A DNA stretch of 64,000 nt from Echinarachnius parma. Its lineage: Eukaryota > Echinodermata > Echinoidea > Clypeasteroida > Echinarachniidae. Of the stretch, positions 48,301-63,300 are shown piece by piece (within the stretch, counting starts at the first letter, position 1; each line of letters begins with the position of its first letter). The stretch lies in assembly GCA_037951105.1 (NCBI GenBank), contig JBAMJV010009356.1:1-64000 (forward strand), in the 5' to 3' direction. Under the pieces are notes generated by a model. It worked only from the letters and a program-made list of their open reading frames with translations, did not search any database and was not told the DNA's origin. A program made the translations under genes and the position numbers.

Positions 48301-51300
48301 GAATCTTTTGAATTAAAATATGTTTATGGATATTTCAGCCGTTTCTGAACCGATTTTGATCAAATCAAGTTTATTCTGTCATTAAAATTGTACGTTCTTT
48401 TGAATTTGACGGTCAGTTTTTCATTATCACACATAAAATATTTTGTAAAGTGCCCTCTTTACCAATACTCAACTATCCCCTTAAGACACTTTTATGATTG
48501 CAACTGAAATTAATACTTACGATGAATAATCAGTGGAATGTTCGTTTTCTGGAAATAAAAGCTTGTAAAAATTGGTTCGGTTCTCTTTTTACGAATATTA
48601 ACCGTAAAATATCCATCCAAAGACACACATTATATAAGTTAATCATGCATGTCTACGGTTTAGGAAGAGCGAATAATAAAGCGAAGGCTATAGCCTATAA
48701 GAACTTAGGTTTAGGGATGAGGGATTCTATGTTCCGAATGTATGAGTTAATGTTAGCAATGGTCTAAAAGTGTGTCTTTTCTTTACCTGTTGGCATATAA
48801 GTTGTCGAAGCCGTAGGTGTGGTAGGATCTGGATATCAATGAAGTTAAATGTTACATGTTGTCAAAAATCATTATGATACTGATTGTGTAAATTATACAA
48901 TAATATTGTACAATGTATCTTTTTCTACTATTAGCTGGTACACAAACTTCAACATTATTGGACAACTAATTAAAATCATAATCATAAAAAAATTGAGAAA
49001 TAACAAGTCTAACAAAATAAATGAATACTTACAAAAACCATAAACATAAAACAGTACATGGTATAGTTATATGATAGTATCAGTTATAATAGGTAATGCT
49101 ACGTTTTGCTGAGAATAGTACTAAAAGTGATTGCGAATTGAAAGTTGTATAATAATGATAGTATTATTTGTTATGACAGGCGTATTAATAGTCTTATATG
49201 ACTTTAATGTGTTAAAATATTGATTTTCTAACAATCACGGCAGTTAATCTTGTCTTTTAAAAAGATATGTGTTCAAATGTTTGTTACCTGGAGTCTCGCA
49301 ATTGTCTCCTGAAAAGCCACTAGTGCACATGCAATCATAGTCTGAATCCCCTCGTGCAACACAGGCGCCTCCATTCATACAGGGATACGAGATACATAGG
49401 CCCTCAGGAATGGCAGTTGTTACAGTTGGACCAGGCGTAGTGCCAGTAGTTACAGTTGGGACAGTCGTGACGACTGAAAGAGGTTTGATTGAATATATAT
49501 GTAGATGTTATATAAAACGCTGGATGTTTCAAGATTCTTCGGATACAGAATAACAATTTACAAATGTAGTTTACATTGGGTAGCTGTGGTAGAATCTGGA
49601 TATCAAAGAAGATAAATGTTACATGTTGTCTAAAATCATGATAAAGATTGTGTAACTTATACATTGTACAATTTATCTATTTCTACTATTAGCAGGTACA
49701 CAAACTTAAACATTATTGGAAGACTAATGAAAATCATAATTATTAACAAATTGAAACATAACAATGCAAAAAAAAAAAAAGACCATACACATAAAACAGC
49801 ACATACACATAAAACAGTACATGGTATCTATGACAGTATCAGTTGCATTAAGTAATGCTACGTGTTACTGAGAATAGTAATAAATGTGTTTGATAAACAA
49901 AGTTTTATTATGATGATACTATCATTTTTAGAACAGGCGTATTGATGGTCTTATATGAATTCAACATGTTTAAATATTGAATTTTAGCAATCACGCCAGT
50001 CAATCGCCTCTTTTCAGAAGATGCGTTTAAATGTTAGTTACCTGGAGTCTCGCAATCGTCTCCTGTAAAGCCACTAGTGCACGTGCAACTATAGTCTGAA
50101 TCCCCTCGTGCAACACAGGTGCCTCCATTCATACAGGGATACGAGATACATAGGCCCGCAGGAATGGCAGTTGTTGCAGTTGGACCAGGCGTAGTGCCAG
50201 TAGTTACAGTTGCGACAGTCGTGACGGCTGAAGGCGGTTTGAGTAAATATACATATACATGTTAAACAAAAAGCTGGATGTTTCTTCAAGATCTTTTTCG
50301 AAACAGCTGAAAAGAAAGTATTTTTGATTGGAATAATGATTGGAATGTTCAGGACCAACTTTTTTGTTTAACATAAAGAGAATAGTAACATTTCAAAAAA
50401 AATACCAACATTGTTTAATATTTTTTTTTTATTTATCTCTCTTTTTAATAGTTGTTTTAACGAAACATCACATCACGAAACTTGAGGCGTCTGAAACTTA
50501 ATTTGTGAAGTCCATGTACCTAATCTATCGTTTACATGGCCTCTTTTACATTTATTTATTTATTTATTTATTCAAATATATTTATACAGGATAGCCTGAT
50601 CAGCAAGGATACTGTTTTTCGTCAGGGTCCTGATATAACATCATACAATATAAATAATACAATAATATATTAATATGATAGACATAATAAATATAAATAT
50701 ATGTACAAATAGCATATGACCATCAGATTCAAGATGTACTTATTAAGAATTTTGGACAAAATTATTTTAAAAAACGAACTTCAATTTATTTCAAATCATA
50801 AAAACACAATTAAGTTTCTATATACATACACAATATAAATATACTAACTTTTCACAAAAGAAACAAAAATATTGGGTACTCCAGCAAGCACGTGATTTTA
50901 CTGCAATATTGCAGTAAAATGTAAAAGAGGCCATGAAAACGATAAGTTTGTCGATCTAGGTAAATTTGTGATATATGTGACCGGCTACATCAAATCGCAC
51001 CCTTGTTGGCAACATTTTTTTAAGAATCATATACCATTATAAAAGGGTAGGCCTATTTCATCAGCTTTCATTGGACACCTATTACAATTTATTTGGATAA
51101 TATTTGACATAGTTATGCCAATTTTAATATTTCATAATGACATTTTACCGTTTCAAATATAGCAATTACTATTAAAACAATGAAGATTTCTTTTACAAAA
51201 TCGCGAAAGACTTTGCACTAAGTTAATATTTCAAGTTGATTTTGTTTTCCATTCTAGAGATAAAAAGATTATCTTATTACAATCAAATTATACAAAAATA

Positions 51301-54300
51301 TTCATTTGGCTCCTTGAACCGATTTTCAACTTTGAAAGCCATTAACTACAAACCAAACTTACCGTCAACAGGTGGGTTCTGCTATAGCCGGTCACATAAT
51401 GTGTTCTATACAAACGTCCTTCTTTAAGAAAGTCAATAATGTTTGCATTGAAACGGATGTTGGCAATTGTCTAAAAACGTGTCATTGTTTACCTGTTGTC
51501 ATAACAGTTGACGAAGCCGTAGCTGTGGTAGGATCTGGATGTCAAAGAAGATAAATAATACATGTTGTCTAAACAATGATTATGACAATGATAATGTATT
51601 ACAATTTCTACTATTAACTGTTACACAAACTTGAACATTGGAAAATTAATGAATATCATAATTATTTCAAACAAAATTGAAATAATCATAATGCTAAACA
51701 AAATAAATACTTACAATAACCATAACAACAAAACAGTACGTGGTATTTACCATAGTATCAGTCATACTACGTACTGCTACGTGTTACTGCTTCCTAGACC
51801 CAGATAAAGCCTTTGACAGAGTCCCTAGGGAGAAAATGTGGAAGGTGATAGATGAGACAGGCATCAACGGCAGACTTCTCAGGGCTATCAAGAGCACATA
51901 CACAAACCAAAGGAGCACATTATTAGTTGGAAAGAGGCATTTTGACATCAACACGGGTGTACGACAAGGGAGTGTCCTTTCACCATTCTTGTTCATCACA
52001 TACCTCAACCATGTAAAAGTAAGAAATAGAGAGGGAGGACCACAGAGCAGAACGCTTTGGTCATGCAGACGACTTGGCACAGACGGCAGACAGTCAGTCC
52101 AGACTACAATATATTATGAACCAATGGGACCTTACTGATGCAGGGCTTAAACTGAGCTACAACAACACAGAGTAGATGCAAGTGAGCAGGGAAATGCAAG
52201 AAGGCGAAATCAACGTAAATGGACACTCTTTGAAGCAATCAACAAACTTCACCTATCTAGGCAGCAAAATAACAACAAACAACTTGATGGAAGATGAAAT
52301 TAACAACATAATCACCAAGTTCACAAGGAATGTGAATGCACTTTATACCCCCTCATCAAGGAAATGAAGATACCGACAGATGTCAGAGCAGACAGAATAA
52401 GAACAGAATAAGAAATGAAATCATCAGAAGTACACTCTCAGTGGAACAAATTCTAACCATCATTGAAAGGAACCAACTGAGATGGTATGGACAGGTCGTG
52501 AGGATGCCTGATACAAGGGACACAAAAAGAATGTATGTCTGGAAACCACAGAAGAAAAGACCAATAGGCCGATCAAGAAAAAGATTTGAGGATTAGATCA
52601 GCTAGAGAAATTACCCAGAAAGTCAAAGCATTGACCCTAGGTAGTAGGGTCCATGGTCAAAGCATTGACTCTTGACCGGACGAAGTGGACGGAGTTTTAC
52701 GAGGCTGTTAACTGACAGGCCAACTGGCCTACAGGCGTCAGGGTGAAAAGGTGAGAAGGGTGAGAAGATAAAAGAACAAACATGTAACGATAATATTTGT
52801 GCAATTTATATGTGTAAATAAAACTATCGTAAGGCAATAAAGTCGGGCAAGGCTGAAACTGCACACAATATATTGGTTGCACAAAGTATTGATTTTTAGC
52901 AATCATGGTAGTTAATCCCGTTCAGTGTTCTAGGTATCGAGCTGGTCTAATTGGTCTCGAGACCAGTTTACTTGGTCGTGGTCTAGAACCCTCTGGTTTT
53001 GGTCTTGATTTTGGTCTCGAACCTTCTGGTCTCGGATTTTACGGCCGAGAGCAGCACGAGCCCAGCAACTAAAATAACGATTTTACATACAATCTTAATC
53101 TTATGGTCGCACATGTATAAAGTTACGAACAGCCGGCCGCGAGAGACATGCTGCAGTGCTGCTACTTACATGCACCCCCACTGCACTTATCTGTAAAGTA
53201 GAAAACTAGAGATGCGCTGAACGCGTACGTGTATTAAGAGCTGACTTAACTTGGCGCACACTCAACTTGCATCTGTATCACACATGCACATGTATCGTGA
53301 CAGCGACTGAGCGACATGGCCTCGCGCGCGACATTCGACACCGTACCGGTGCTGTGTACACGACCTGTCGTACGACGCGCTTGATCTATGCGGAAACGTA
53401 CGTTTACCACGCATGAGCTCGCGTAAATACAGTACCGTATGCACGCAGCGCGCAGGCAATTATTTGGGCAGGGGCCCTCGCTCGATCGGCGCGCTGCAAC
53501 TGCAGATCTCGTGTTTTAAACAGGTGACCTAAAGGGATAGTTGAGTATTGGTCAAACTTAACTTTAGTAACCAAAACCTGCACCATTACGGTACAAAGTA
53601 ATAGTTATAATTTCACCATGCTCGAAAAGTATACACAATTACAAACGACTAAGTAAATCCCCTGTTATCATTCAAAAAGAGCCGTTAAAACTCAAGAGGG
53701 TGGTAATTAAAAAATCACTGGTTTTAACCATTTTTCATACAAAATTGTGCATTTAATGTTTTGTTAAAATAATGATTCAATAGAGATATCATCAACGACT
53801 TTTTAAAAAACCTATTCAGATTTTTTTCCAAGTAGTCTTTAAAGGGACTTAGTAACATTGTCCAAATCCTCAAAATAAAATTTAAATTCTAGCGGTTCCC
53901 TCATACCTTGTTGTATTCGTATAAACAATACAATCATGGGACAGGTTTCGGTTTTTCAAATTTCCCTTTCGTTACAAAAATATGTACGATCGAAGTATTC
54001 AGATAAAAAAAACGGTAAGAAACGGTGTACAAAGTGAGTGCAGTGAGTTAGTGATTTTCACTCATTACTTGGCCATGCAATGTCCATTTGACTTGAAATT
54101 TTCACACAATACCCTGTGGACATATGAGATAACAACAATATACATTGCATCAACCATTCATTACTTTTTGGACATGTTAACAAAGTCCCTTTAAGCATTT
54201 TTATTTTTTTCTTCTAAAAATTCTAAATATCCCCCGTTGATTGCCGGTGTCACGCTAAATCTGTACGCACTGCGAAATCCGTACGCAGTCGCAAATGCGC

Positions 54301-57300
54301 ATGCGCATAAACTCGTAAACAAGCCTACGAAAATCGTTCCCAATCGTAATAAAGCATGCAAAATGCCTCCTTGAGGCTCCTTGCGGCACGAAGTGTTGTC
54401 AGAACCCGACGGTTGAATGTGCACGCCATCTAAAGGTTTTATAAAACATGCGTCGATTTTGTATTAAATTGCGGCGTAATAATGGTCACGATTTTCGCAA
54501 GACACGCACCATAACTGTCTAAGCGCATGCGACTGGGTACGGATTCGAAGGTCTAGGATTTAGCAAGTCTACACCGGTGAAGAATCTTTTGAATAAAAAT
54601 ATACTTATGGATATTTTAGCCGTTTCTGAACCGATTTTGATCAAATAAAGTTTTTTCTGTCATTAAAATTGGATGTTCTTTCAAATTTGACAGTCAGTTT
54701 TTCATTAACTCACAAACAAATATCGGAGGGCACTTTGGGAAATACCAATACTCAACGGTACCTTTAAACATGTTCTGGAAAACATTCTAGAAATGAAGTC
54801 ATGTTCATTTTGTATGCCTTGCTGTATTGTTAGTTAACAACGCTGTTTATTCTTTGTCTGATTTGTATTTCAGTAGCTCAAGCCAATGTGTTCATGGAGA
54901 AATAAAGATGTATTTGTTCTATTTATAAATTCTTCACAGTCCTTTATACAGTGTGTAGCTACTATATATAATAACTCGTATTTTGCGTTAACTTTCAGCA
55001 TGCTAAGTGATTATAGAAGCACAATGAAAATATGCTTTATTACATTCTTCATTAATTGGTCATTTTATTCAACTGTTTAAAACTCCTATTACAGGCTGAT
55101 CACAATGTCTAAGCACTAGGCGGTCTATGCACTTAATAACAAAGTAGCGTTCTTCTTAAAACATGCATTATTTACTACAAATTAGTGTCAATTAAGTAAA
55201 CACTGGTCTTGGCTTGGTCTTGGTCTTGGACTTCTGGTCTTGGTCTTTAACCTCTCGGTCTTGGTCTTGGTCTCGGGGTGTGTGGTCTTGGTCTTGGTCT
55301 CGGATGGCCTGGTCTTGACTAGAACACTGATCCTGTCTTTTAAAAAGATGTGTTAAAATGTTAGTTACCTGGAAACTCGCAACTGTCACCAGAAAAGCCA
55401 CTAGGACACGCGCAATCAACACTACCATCCCCTCGACCGACATCCGTACAGGTAGCTCCATTCAAACAGGGATTGTAGGTACATGTGTCTATTCATGAAA
55501 TGATTTGAATAAAGATAATGTAAATAATACAACTGTATCATTTGAATATATTAGCTGCTGCATAAACTAAACAACTGGACAAGTAATGAAAAGTAGTTAT
55601 TTTTTTAAACAAAATTTAAACAATAACAATCACCCCCATTCCCCCCCCCTTAAAAAAAAAAAAAAAAATGGATACAAACAATAAACATAAAACTAAAACA
55701 TTATACATGTATCTATGTTAGTATTAGCTAAATTAAGTAATGCTACGTATTGTTGATAATAGTACTAAAAGTGATCGAGAAAACAGTTTTTATAATGATG
55801 GTAGTACTGTTTCGAAGACAGGCAAGTTAATGGTCTTTTATAACTTAAACACGTTAAAAATTTGCTTTTTTAGCTTTATGGCAGGCGTATCAATGGTCTT
55901 ATATGACTTTAAGTTGTTAAAATATTGATTATTAGCAACGGCAGTCAATCCCGTCTTTCTAAAAAATGTGTTCAAATGTTAGTTACTTGGAGTCTCGCAA
56001 TTGTCTCCAGAAAAGCCACTAGTACACGTGCACTCATAGGATGCATCCCCTCGTGGAGCACAGGTGCCTCCATTCATACAGGGATGCCCCGGGGGGCCAC
56101 TCAACTATATTGCTGTACACACGCGCGACCACAGGTTTTTCAAACCCACCCTAAACAAGTTTTATCCATTGGTCAAATGTATACCCTATTCAAGTATTTT
56201 CGCGTACTTTTTTTGACAATTTTGCCCCCTAAACAAGTATAACCCCTAAAACATACCCCTAAACAAGGTCTACGTCAATTGCTCTCAAAGAAACAAGTTT
56301 GGAGAAAAAGATACCCTAAACGCGTATTTGTTTAACTCCACAAACATACCCTTTTTTCTTCTTCTGCTTTTGGCCTTTTTGACACCCTAAACGCGTCACG
56401 CGCGTGACGCGCCATGATCGGCAAAAAGTACCCTTTTAACGCGTTTTTTTGGTCGCGCGTGTGTACAGCAATATAGTTGAGTGGCCCCCCCCGGGAGGGA
56501 TGCGAGATACATAGGCGCTCAGGAATGGCAGTTGTTACAGTTGGACCAGGCGTAGTGCCAGTAGATACAGTTGCGAGGTTTGATTGAATATACATATAGA
56601 TGTTATATAAAACGCTGGATGTTTCTTCAATATTCTTCGCATGCAGATAACAATGAATACAAGTGTGATTTATATTGGGCAAAATCGAAATGGATGACAT
56701 AAGCCATTGCATAAGTACATTCTGATGTAGTGCACGCAGTGACTTCAACCATTGGTGTTACTTTGAATTATATCTTTATATCAGCGTATTTTTTCCTAAA
56801 GATAGATACAAATATTGATACGATATTACAAAGCTGGTGTAACAAACGTAACAACTCAATAAATTCATATACAAAATGACATTACGAAATTAAGTGGAAA
56901 TAAACTAGATACATTTTTAATTATTTGAACAAAACAAATACAAATAATTAAATAATGTCTACTTAATCGGCCACACCGAACAATTTGAGCAACAGTAACA
57001 GAAGAAAATCGTAGATTTAAGTTAACTTTAATTCACGGATCAGATTTGAAAGATATCAAACATTTACAATTTTCAACTAAAAATCTGATACTGTAGTATA
57101 TTATGACATTTTTATGACTATAACTGAAATTAATACTTACGATGAATAATCAGTGTAATGTTCATTTACTGGAAATAAAAGCTTGTAAAAGTTGTTTCGG
57201 TTCTCTTTTTTTTTTTTAAAGAATGTTAACCGTAAATATCCATCCAAAGACGCACATTATATAAGTTAATCATGCATGTCTACAGTTTAAGAAGAGCGAA

Positions 57301-60300
57301 TAATAAAGCGAAGACTATAGCCTATAGGAACTTAGGTTTAGGGATGAGGGATTATATGTTCCGAATGTATGAGTTAATGTTAGCAATGGTCTAAAAGTGT
57401 GTCTTTTCTTTACCTGTTGGCATATTAGCTGTCGAAGCCGTAGGTGTCGTAGGATCTGGATATCAACGAAGATAAATGTTACATGTTGTCAAAAATCATT
57501 ATGATAAAGATTGTGTAAATTATACAATAATATTGTACAATGTATCTTTTTCTACTATGAGCAGGTACACAAACTTCAACATTATTGGAAAACTAATGAA
57601 AATCATAATTATACAAAAATTGAGATATAACAAGTCTAACAAAATAAATGAATACTTACAAAAACCATTAACATAAAACAGTACATGGTATAGTTATATG
57701 ATAGTATCAGTTATAATAAGTAATGCTACGTTTTGCTGAGAATAGTACTAAAAGTGATTGCGAATTGAACGTTTTATAATAATGATATTATTATTTGTTA
57801 TGACTCGCGTATTAATGGTCTTATATGACTTGAATGTGTTAAAATATTGATTTTTGCAGTCAATCTTGTCTTTTAAAAAGATATGTGTTCAAATGTTAGT
57901 TACCTGGAAACTGGCAATCATCTCCATAAAAGCCACCAAGACACGCGCAATCATACGATCCCTCATCCCCTCGCCCGGGATCCGTACAAGTGCCTCCATT
58001 CATACAGGGACGCGAGATACATAGGCCAGCAGGAATGGCAGTTGTTACAGTTGGACCAGGCGTAGTGCCAGTTGTTACAGTTGCGACAGGCGTGACGACT
58101 GAAGGAGGTTTGATTGAATATGTATACATGTAGATGTTATATAAAACGCTGGATGTTTCTTCAATATTCTTCGGATGCAGAATAACAATAAAACCAATTT
58201 TGATTTACATTGGGCAAAATCGAAATGGATGACAAAAGCCATTGCATAGGCTAAGTATATTCTGATGTAGCACACACAATTACTTCAACCATTGGTGTTA
58301 CTTTGAATTATATATTTATATTAGTTAATCTTTATATCAGCGTATTTTTTCCTAAAGATTGATACAAATATTGATTCGATATTTAAAAAAAAGCTGGTGT
58401 AACAAACGTAACAATTCAATAAATTCATATAAAAAATGACATTACAAAATTAAGTGGAAATAAACTAGATACATTTTAGTTATTTGAACAAAACAAATAC
58501 AAATAATTAAATAATGTCTACTTAATTGGCCACACTGAACAATTCGAGTAACAGTTACAGAAGAAAATCGTACATTTAAGTTAACTTTAATTCACGAATT
58601 AGATTTGAAAGATATCAAACATTTACAATTTTCAACTAATAATCAGATAGTATATTATGACATTTTTTATGACTATAACTGAAATTTATACTGACGATGA
58701 ATAATCAGTGTAATGTTCATTTTCTGGAAATAAAAGCTTGTTAAATTTTTGTTCGGTTCTCTTTTGATCTATTTACGAATATTAAACGTAAAATGTCCAT
58801 CCAAAGACACACATTATATAAGTTAATCATGAATGTCTACGGTTTAGGAAGAGCGAATAATAAAGCGAAGGCTATAGCCTATAGGAACTTAGGTTTAGGA
58901 ATGAGGGATACTATGTTACGAATGTATGAGTTAATGTTAGCAATGGTCTACAAGTGTGTCTTTTCTTTACCTGTTGGCATATCAGTTGTCGAAGCCGTTG
59001 GTGTGGTAGGATCTGGATATCAAAGAAGTTAAATGTTACATGTTGTCACAAATCATTATGATAAAGATTGTGTAAATTATACAATAATATTGTACAATTT
59101 ATCTATTTCTACTATGAGCAGGTACACAAACTTCAACATTATTGGAAAACTAATGAAAATCATAATTATACAAAAATTGAGATATAACAAGTCTAACAAA
59201 ATAAATGAATACTTACAAAAAAACATAAACATAAAACAGTATATGGTATAGTTATATGATAGTATCAGTTATAATAAGTAATGCTACGTTTTGCTGAAAA
59301 TAGTACTAAAAGTGATTGCGAATTGAAAGTTTTATAATAATGATATTATTATGTTTTTATGACAGGCGTATTAATGGTCTTATATGGCTTTAATGTGTTA
59401 AAATATTGATTTTCTAACAATCACGGCAGTTAATCTTGTCTTTTAAAAAGATATGTGTTCAAATGTTAGTTACCTAGAGTCTCGCAATTGCCTCCTGAAA
59501 AGCCACTAGTACACGTGCAATCATAGGATGCATCCCCTCGTGCAGCACAGGTGCCTCCATTCATACAGGGATGCGAGATACATCCGCCCTCAGGAATGGC
59601 AGCTGTTACAGTTGCGACAGGCGTGACGACTGAAGGAGGTTTGATTGAATATACGGTACATGTAGACGTTATATAAAACGCTGGATGTTTCTTCAATATT
59701 CTTCGGATGCAGAATAACAATACATACAATTTTGCTTTACATTGGGCAAAATCGAAATGAATGACCTAAGCCATTGCATAAGTACATTCTGATGCAACGC
59801 ACGCAATAACTACAGCCATTGGTGTTACTTTGAATTATATCTTTATATCAGCGTATTTTTTCCTAAAGATTGATACAAATATTGAAACGATATAACAAAG
59901 CTGGTGTAACAGACGTCGCTCTTTGATATGAAAATCAGTCTGATGGTTAATTTTGGGCAATATTTTGCGTACGTACATTGTAAATGGTCCCTCACGGTAA
60001 ATCAGTGATATATTGTGTGCAATACATACGTCCTTCTTTAAGAAAGTTATTGTAATATCGTTTAGCATATACATGGATGTTGGCAATTGTCTAAACGTGT
60101 GTCATTGTTTACCTGTTGTCATAAAAGTTGACGAAGCCGTAGCTGTGGTAGGATCTGGATATCGAATAAGATACATGCTACATGTTGTGTAAATTATACA
60201 ACTGCACAATGTGTCTATTTCTTATATTAGCTGGTATATAACTGAATAGTTGGAAAATCAATGAATATTATAAATATTTTCAACTAAATCTGAATTATAA

Positions 60301-63300
60301 CAATGCTTAAACAAAAATGAATACTTACAATACCCTAACAATGAAATAGTTCATGGTATATACTTATGATAGTATCAGTTATACTAATTTATGGTATGTA
60401 TAGCTGAGATTAGTACTAAAAGTGCTTGAGAAATAAAGTTGTATATAAAGGATTACGATGCTATTTTTATGGCAGGCGTATCAATGGTCTTATATAACTT
60501 TAAGATGTTAGAATATTGATTTTTAGCAATAACCGTCAATCCTGTCTTTTAAAAAAATACGAGTGCAAATGTTAGTTACCTGGAGTCTCGCAATCGTCCC
60601 CAGAAAAGCCAGTAGTACACGTGCAATCATAGTTTGAATCCCCTCGTGAAGCACAGATGCCTCCATTCATACAGGGATTAGGGAAACATCTCCCATATTG
60701 TGGGGCAGTAGTGACAGTTGGACCAGGCGTAGTGCCAGTAGTTACAGTTGGGACAGTCGTGACGACTGAAGGAGGTTTGATTGAATATATATGTAGATGT
60801 TATATGAAACGCTGGATGTTTCTTCAAAATTCTTCGGATGCAGAATAACAATAAATACAAGTGCGATTTACATTGGGCAAAATCGAAATGGATGACATAA
60901 GCTATTGCATAAGTACATTCTGATGTAGCGCACGCAATGACTTCAACCATTGGTGTTACTTTGAATTATATTTTTATATAAGTTTATCTTTATATCAGCG
61001 TATTTTTTTCCTAAAGATTGATACAAATATTGATACGATATTACAAAGCTGGTGTAACAAAGGTCGCCCTTTGATTAGAAAATATCAGTCTGAGGGTCAA
61101 TTTGGGGCAATATCTTGCGTACGTACTTTCTAGTTGGTCCCTCAGAGTTAATCTGTGGTAAATGTGTTCAATACATACGTCCTTTTTTAGGAAAGGCAAT
61201 ATAATGTTGTTTAGCATTAAAAACGGATGTTGGCAATTGTCTAAAAGTGTGTTATTGTTTACCTGTTGTCCTAACAGTTGACGAAGCCGTAGCTGTGGTA
61301 GGATCTGGATATCAAAGAAGATAAATGCTACATGTTGTGTAAATTAAACAACTGCACAATGTGTCTATTTCTTCTATTAGCTGGTATACAAACTTAATAA
61401 TTGGAAAACTAATGAATATTAAAATTATTTTCAACAAAATTTGAATTATAAAAATGCTGAAAAAATAATGATTTTTAGCAATCACGGCAGTCAATCCCAT
61501 CTTCTTAAAAGATATGTTCAAATGTTAGTTACCTGGAGTCTCGCAATGGTCTCCTGAAAAGCCACTAGTACACGTGCAATCATAGTCTGAATCCCCTCGT
61601 GCAACACAGGTGCCTCCATTCATACAGGGATACGAGATACATAGGCCATCAGGAATGGTAGTTGTTACAGTTGGACCAGGCGTAGTACCAGTAGTTACAG
61701 TTGGGACATTCGTGACGACTGAAGGTTTGATTGAATATACATGTAGATGTTATATGAAACGCTGGATGTTTCTTCAATACTCCTTGGATGCAGAATAACA
61801 ATAAATACAAGTGTGATTTACATTGGGCAAAATAGAAATGGATGACATGAGCCATTGCATAAGTACATTCTGATGTAGCGCACGCAATGAATACAACCAT
61901 TGGTATTACTTTGAATTATGTATTTATATCAGGTAATCTTTATATCAGGGTATTTTTTCCTAAAGATTGATACAAATATTTATCTTAAAAGATGTGTTCA
62001 AATGTTAGTTACCTGGCAACTGGCAATCGTCTCCTGTAAAGCCACTATGACACGCGCAATCATGCGATCCATCCCCTCGCATGGAATCCGTACAAGTGCC
62101 TCCATTCATACAGGGATTTGGACTACACACTGTATATTCGTTCAGGTACTAATTTTTACTTATTCTTCCAATTAGAATTTGAGCAAAACAAATTTTTGGA
62201 TTGCCTACTCGCTCAATTTAAGTTCTACAAACTTAAACGTAACAACTCAATAAATTCATATAAAAATGACATTACGAAATTAAGTGGGAAAATAAACTTG
62301 ATACATTTGAGTAATTTGAACAAATAAATACAAATAATTAAATAATGTCTACTTAATCGGCCACACCGAACAAATTGAGTAACATTAACAGAAGAAAATC
62401 GTAGAAATTCAGTTAACTTTAATTCATGAATCAGAGTGAAAGATATCAAACATTTACAATTTTCAACTAATAATCTGATAGTATATTAAGACATTTTTAT
62501 GACTATAACTGAAATTAATACTTACGATGAATAATCAGTGTAATGTTCATTTTCTGGAAATCAAAGCTTGTAAAAGTTGTCTCGGTTCTCTTTTTGTTTT
62601 GTTACGAATATTAACCGTAAAATATCCATCCAAGGACTCACGATTATATAAGTTAATCATGAATGTCTACGGTTTAGGAAGAGCGAAGGCTATAGCCTAT
62701 AGGAACTTAGGTTTAGGAATGAGGGATACTATGTTCCGAATGTATGAGTTAATGTTAGCAATGGTCTAAAAGTGTGTTTTTTCTTTACCTGTTGGCATAT
62801 CAGTTGTCGAAGCCGTAGGTGTGGTAGAATCTGGATATCAAATAAGTTAAATGTTACATGTTGTCAAAAATCATTATGATAAAGATTGTGTAAATTATAC
62901 AATAATATTGTACAATGCATCAATTTCTACTATGAGCAGGTACACAAACTTCAACATTAATGGAAAACTAATGAAAATCATGATTATACAAAATTGAAAT
63001 ATAACAAAGCTAACAAAATAAATGAATACTTACAAAAAAACATAAACATAAAACAGTATATGGTATAGTTATATGATAGTATCAGTTATAATAGGTAATG
63101 CTACGTTTTGCTGAGAATAGTACTAAAAGTGATTGCGAATTGAAAGTTGTATAATAATGATAGTATTATTTGTTGTGACAGGCGTATTAATAGTCTTATA
63201 TGACCTTAATGTGTTAACATATTGATTTTCTAACAATCACGGCAGTTAATCTTGTCTTTTAAAAAGATATGTGTTCAAATGTTAGTTACCTGGAGTCTCG

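Larger units (their letters stand above)
53533..54772. mobile_element. TTAA MITE, family A sibling, split by two nested elements
   Basis: AGGGATAGTTGAGTATTGGT at the left and ACCAATACTCAACGG at the right match 47944-48483. It is interrupted at 53838-54193 and 54240-54575. Confidence 0.8.
52923..55329. mobile_element. large hAT-like non-autonomous element with nested insertions
   Basis: Ends CAGTGTTCTAG and CTAGAACACTG are inverse. The flanks ATCCCGTT and ATCCTGTC look like a decayed 8-bp duplication; paralogous introns read ATCTTGTCTTTT unbroken. Subterminal GGTCTTGGTCTCGG minisatellites lie at 52930-53040 and 55200-55320. The interior has a CpG-rich block (53140-53520) and nested MITEs. Confidence 0.75.

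Noticed and set aside
47327..61900. Minus-strand ORFs with [28 protein letters not shown] text.
   Set aside because: They read the EGF linker in a wrong frame and run through the splice acceptor; the Thr-rich frame is the one that stays open through the EGF domain and joins in phase.
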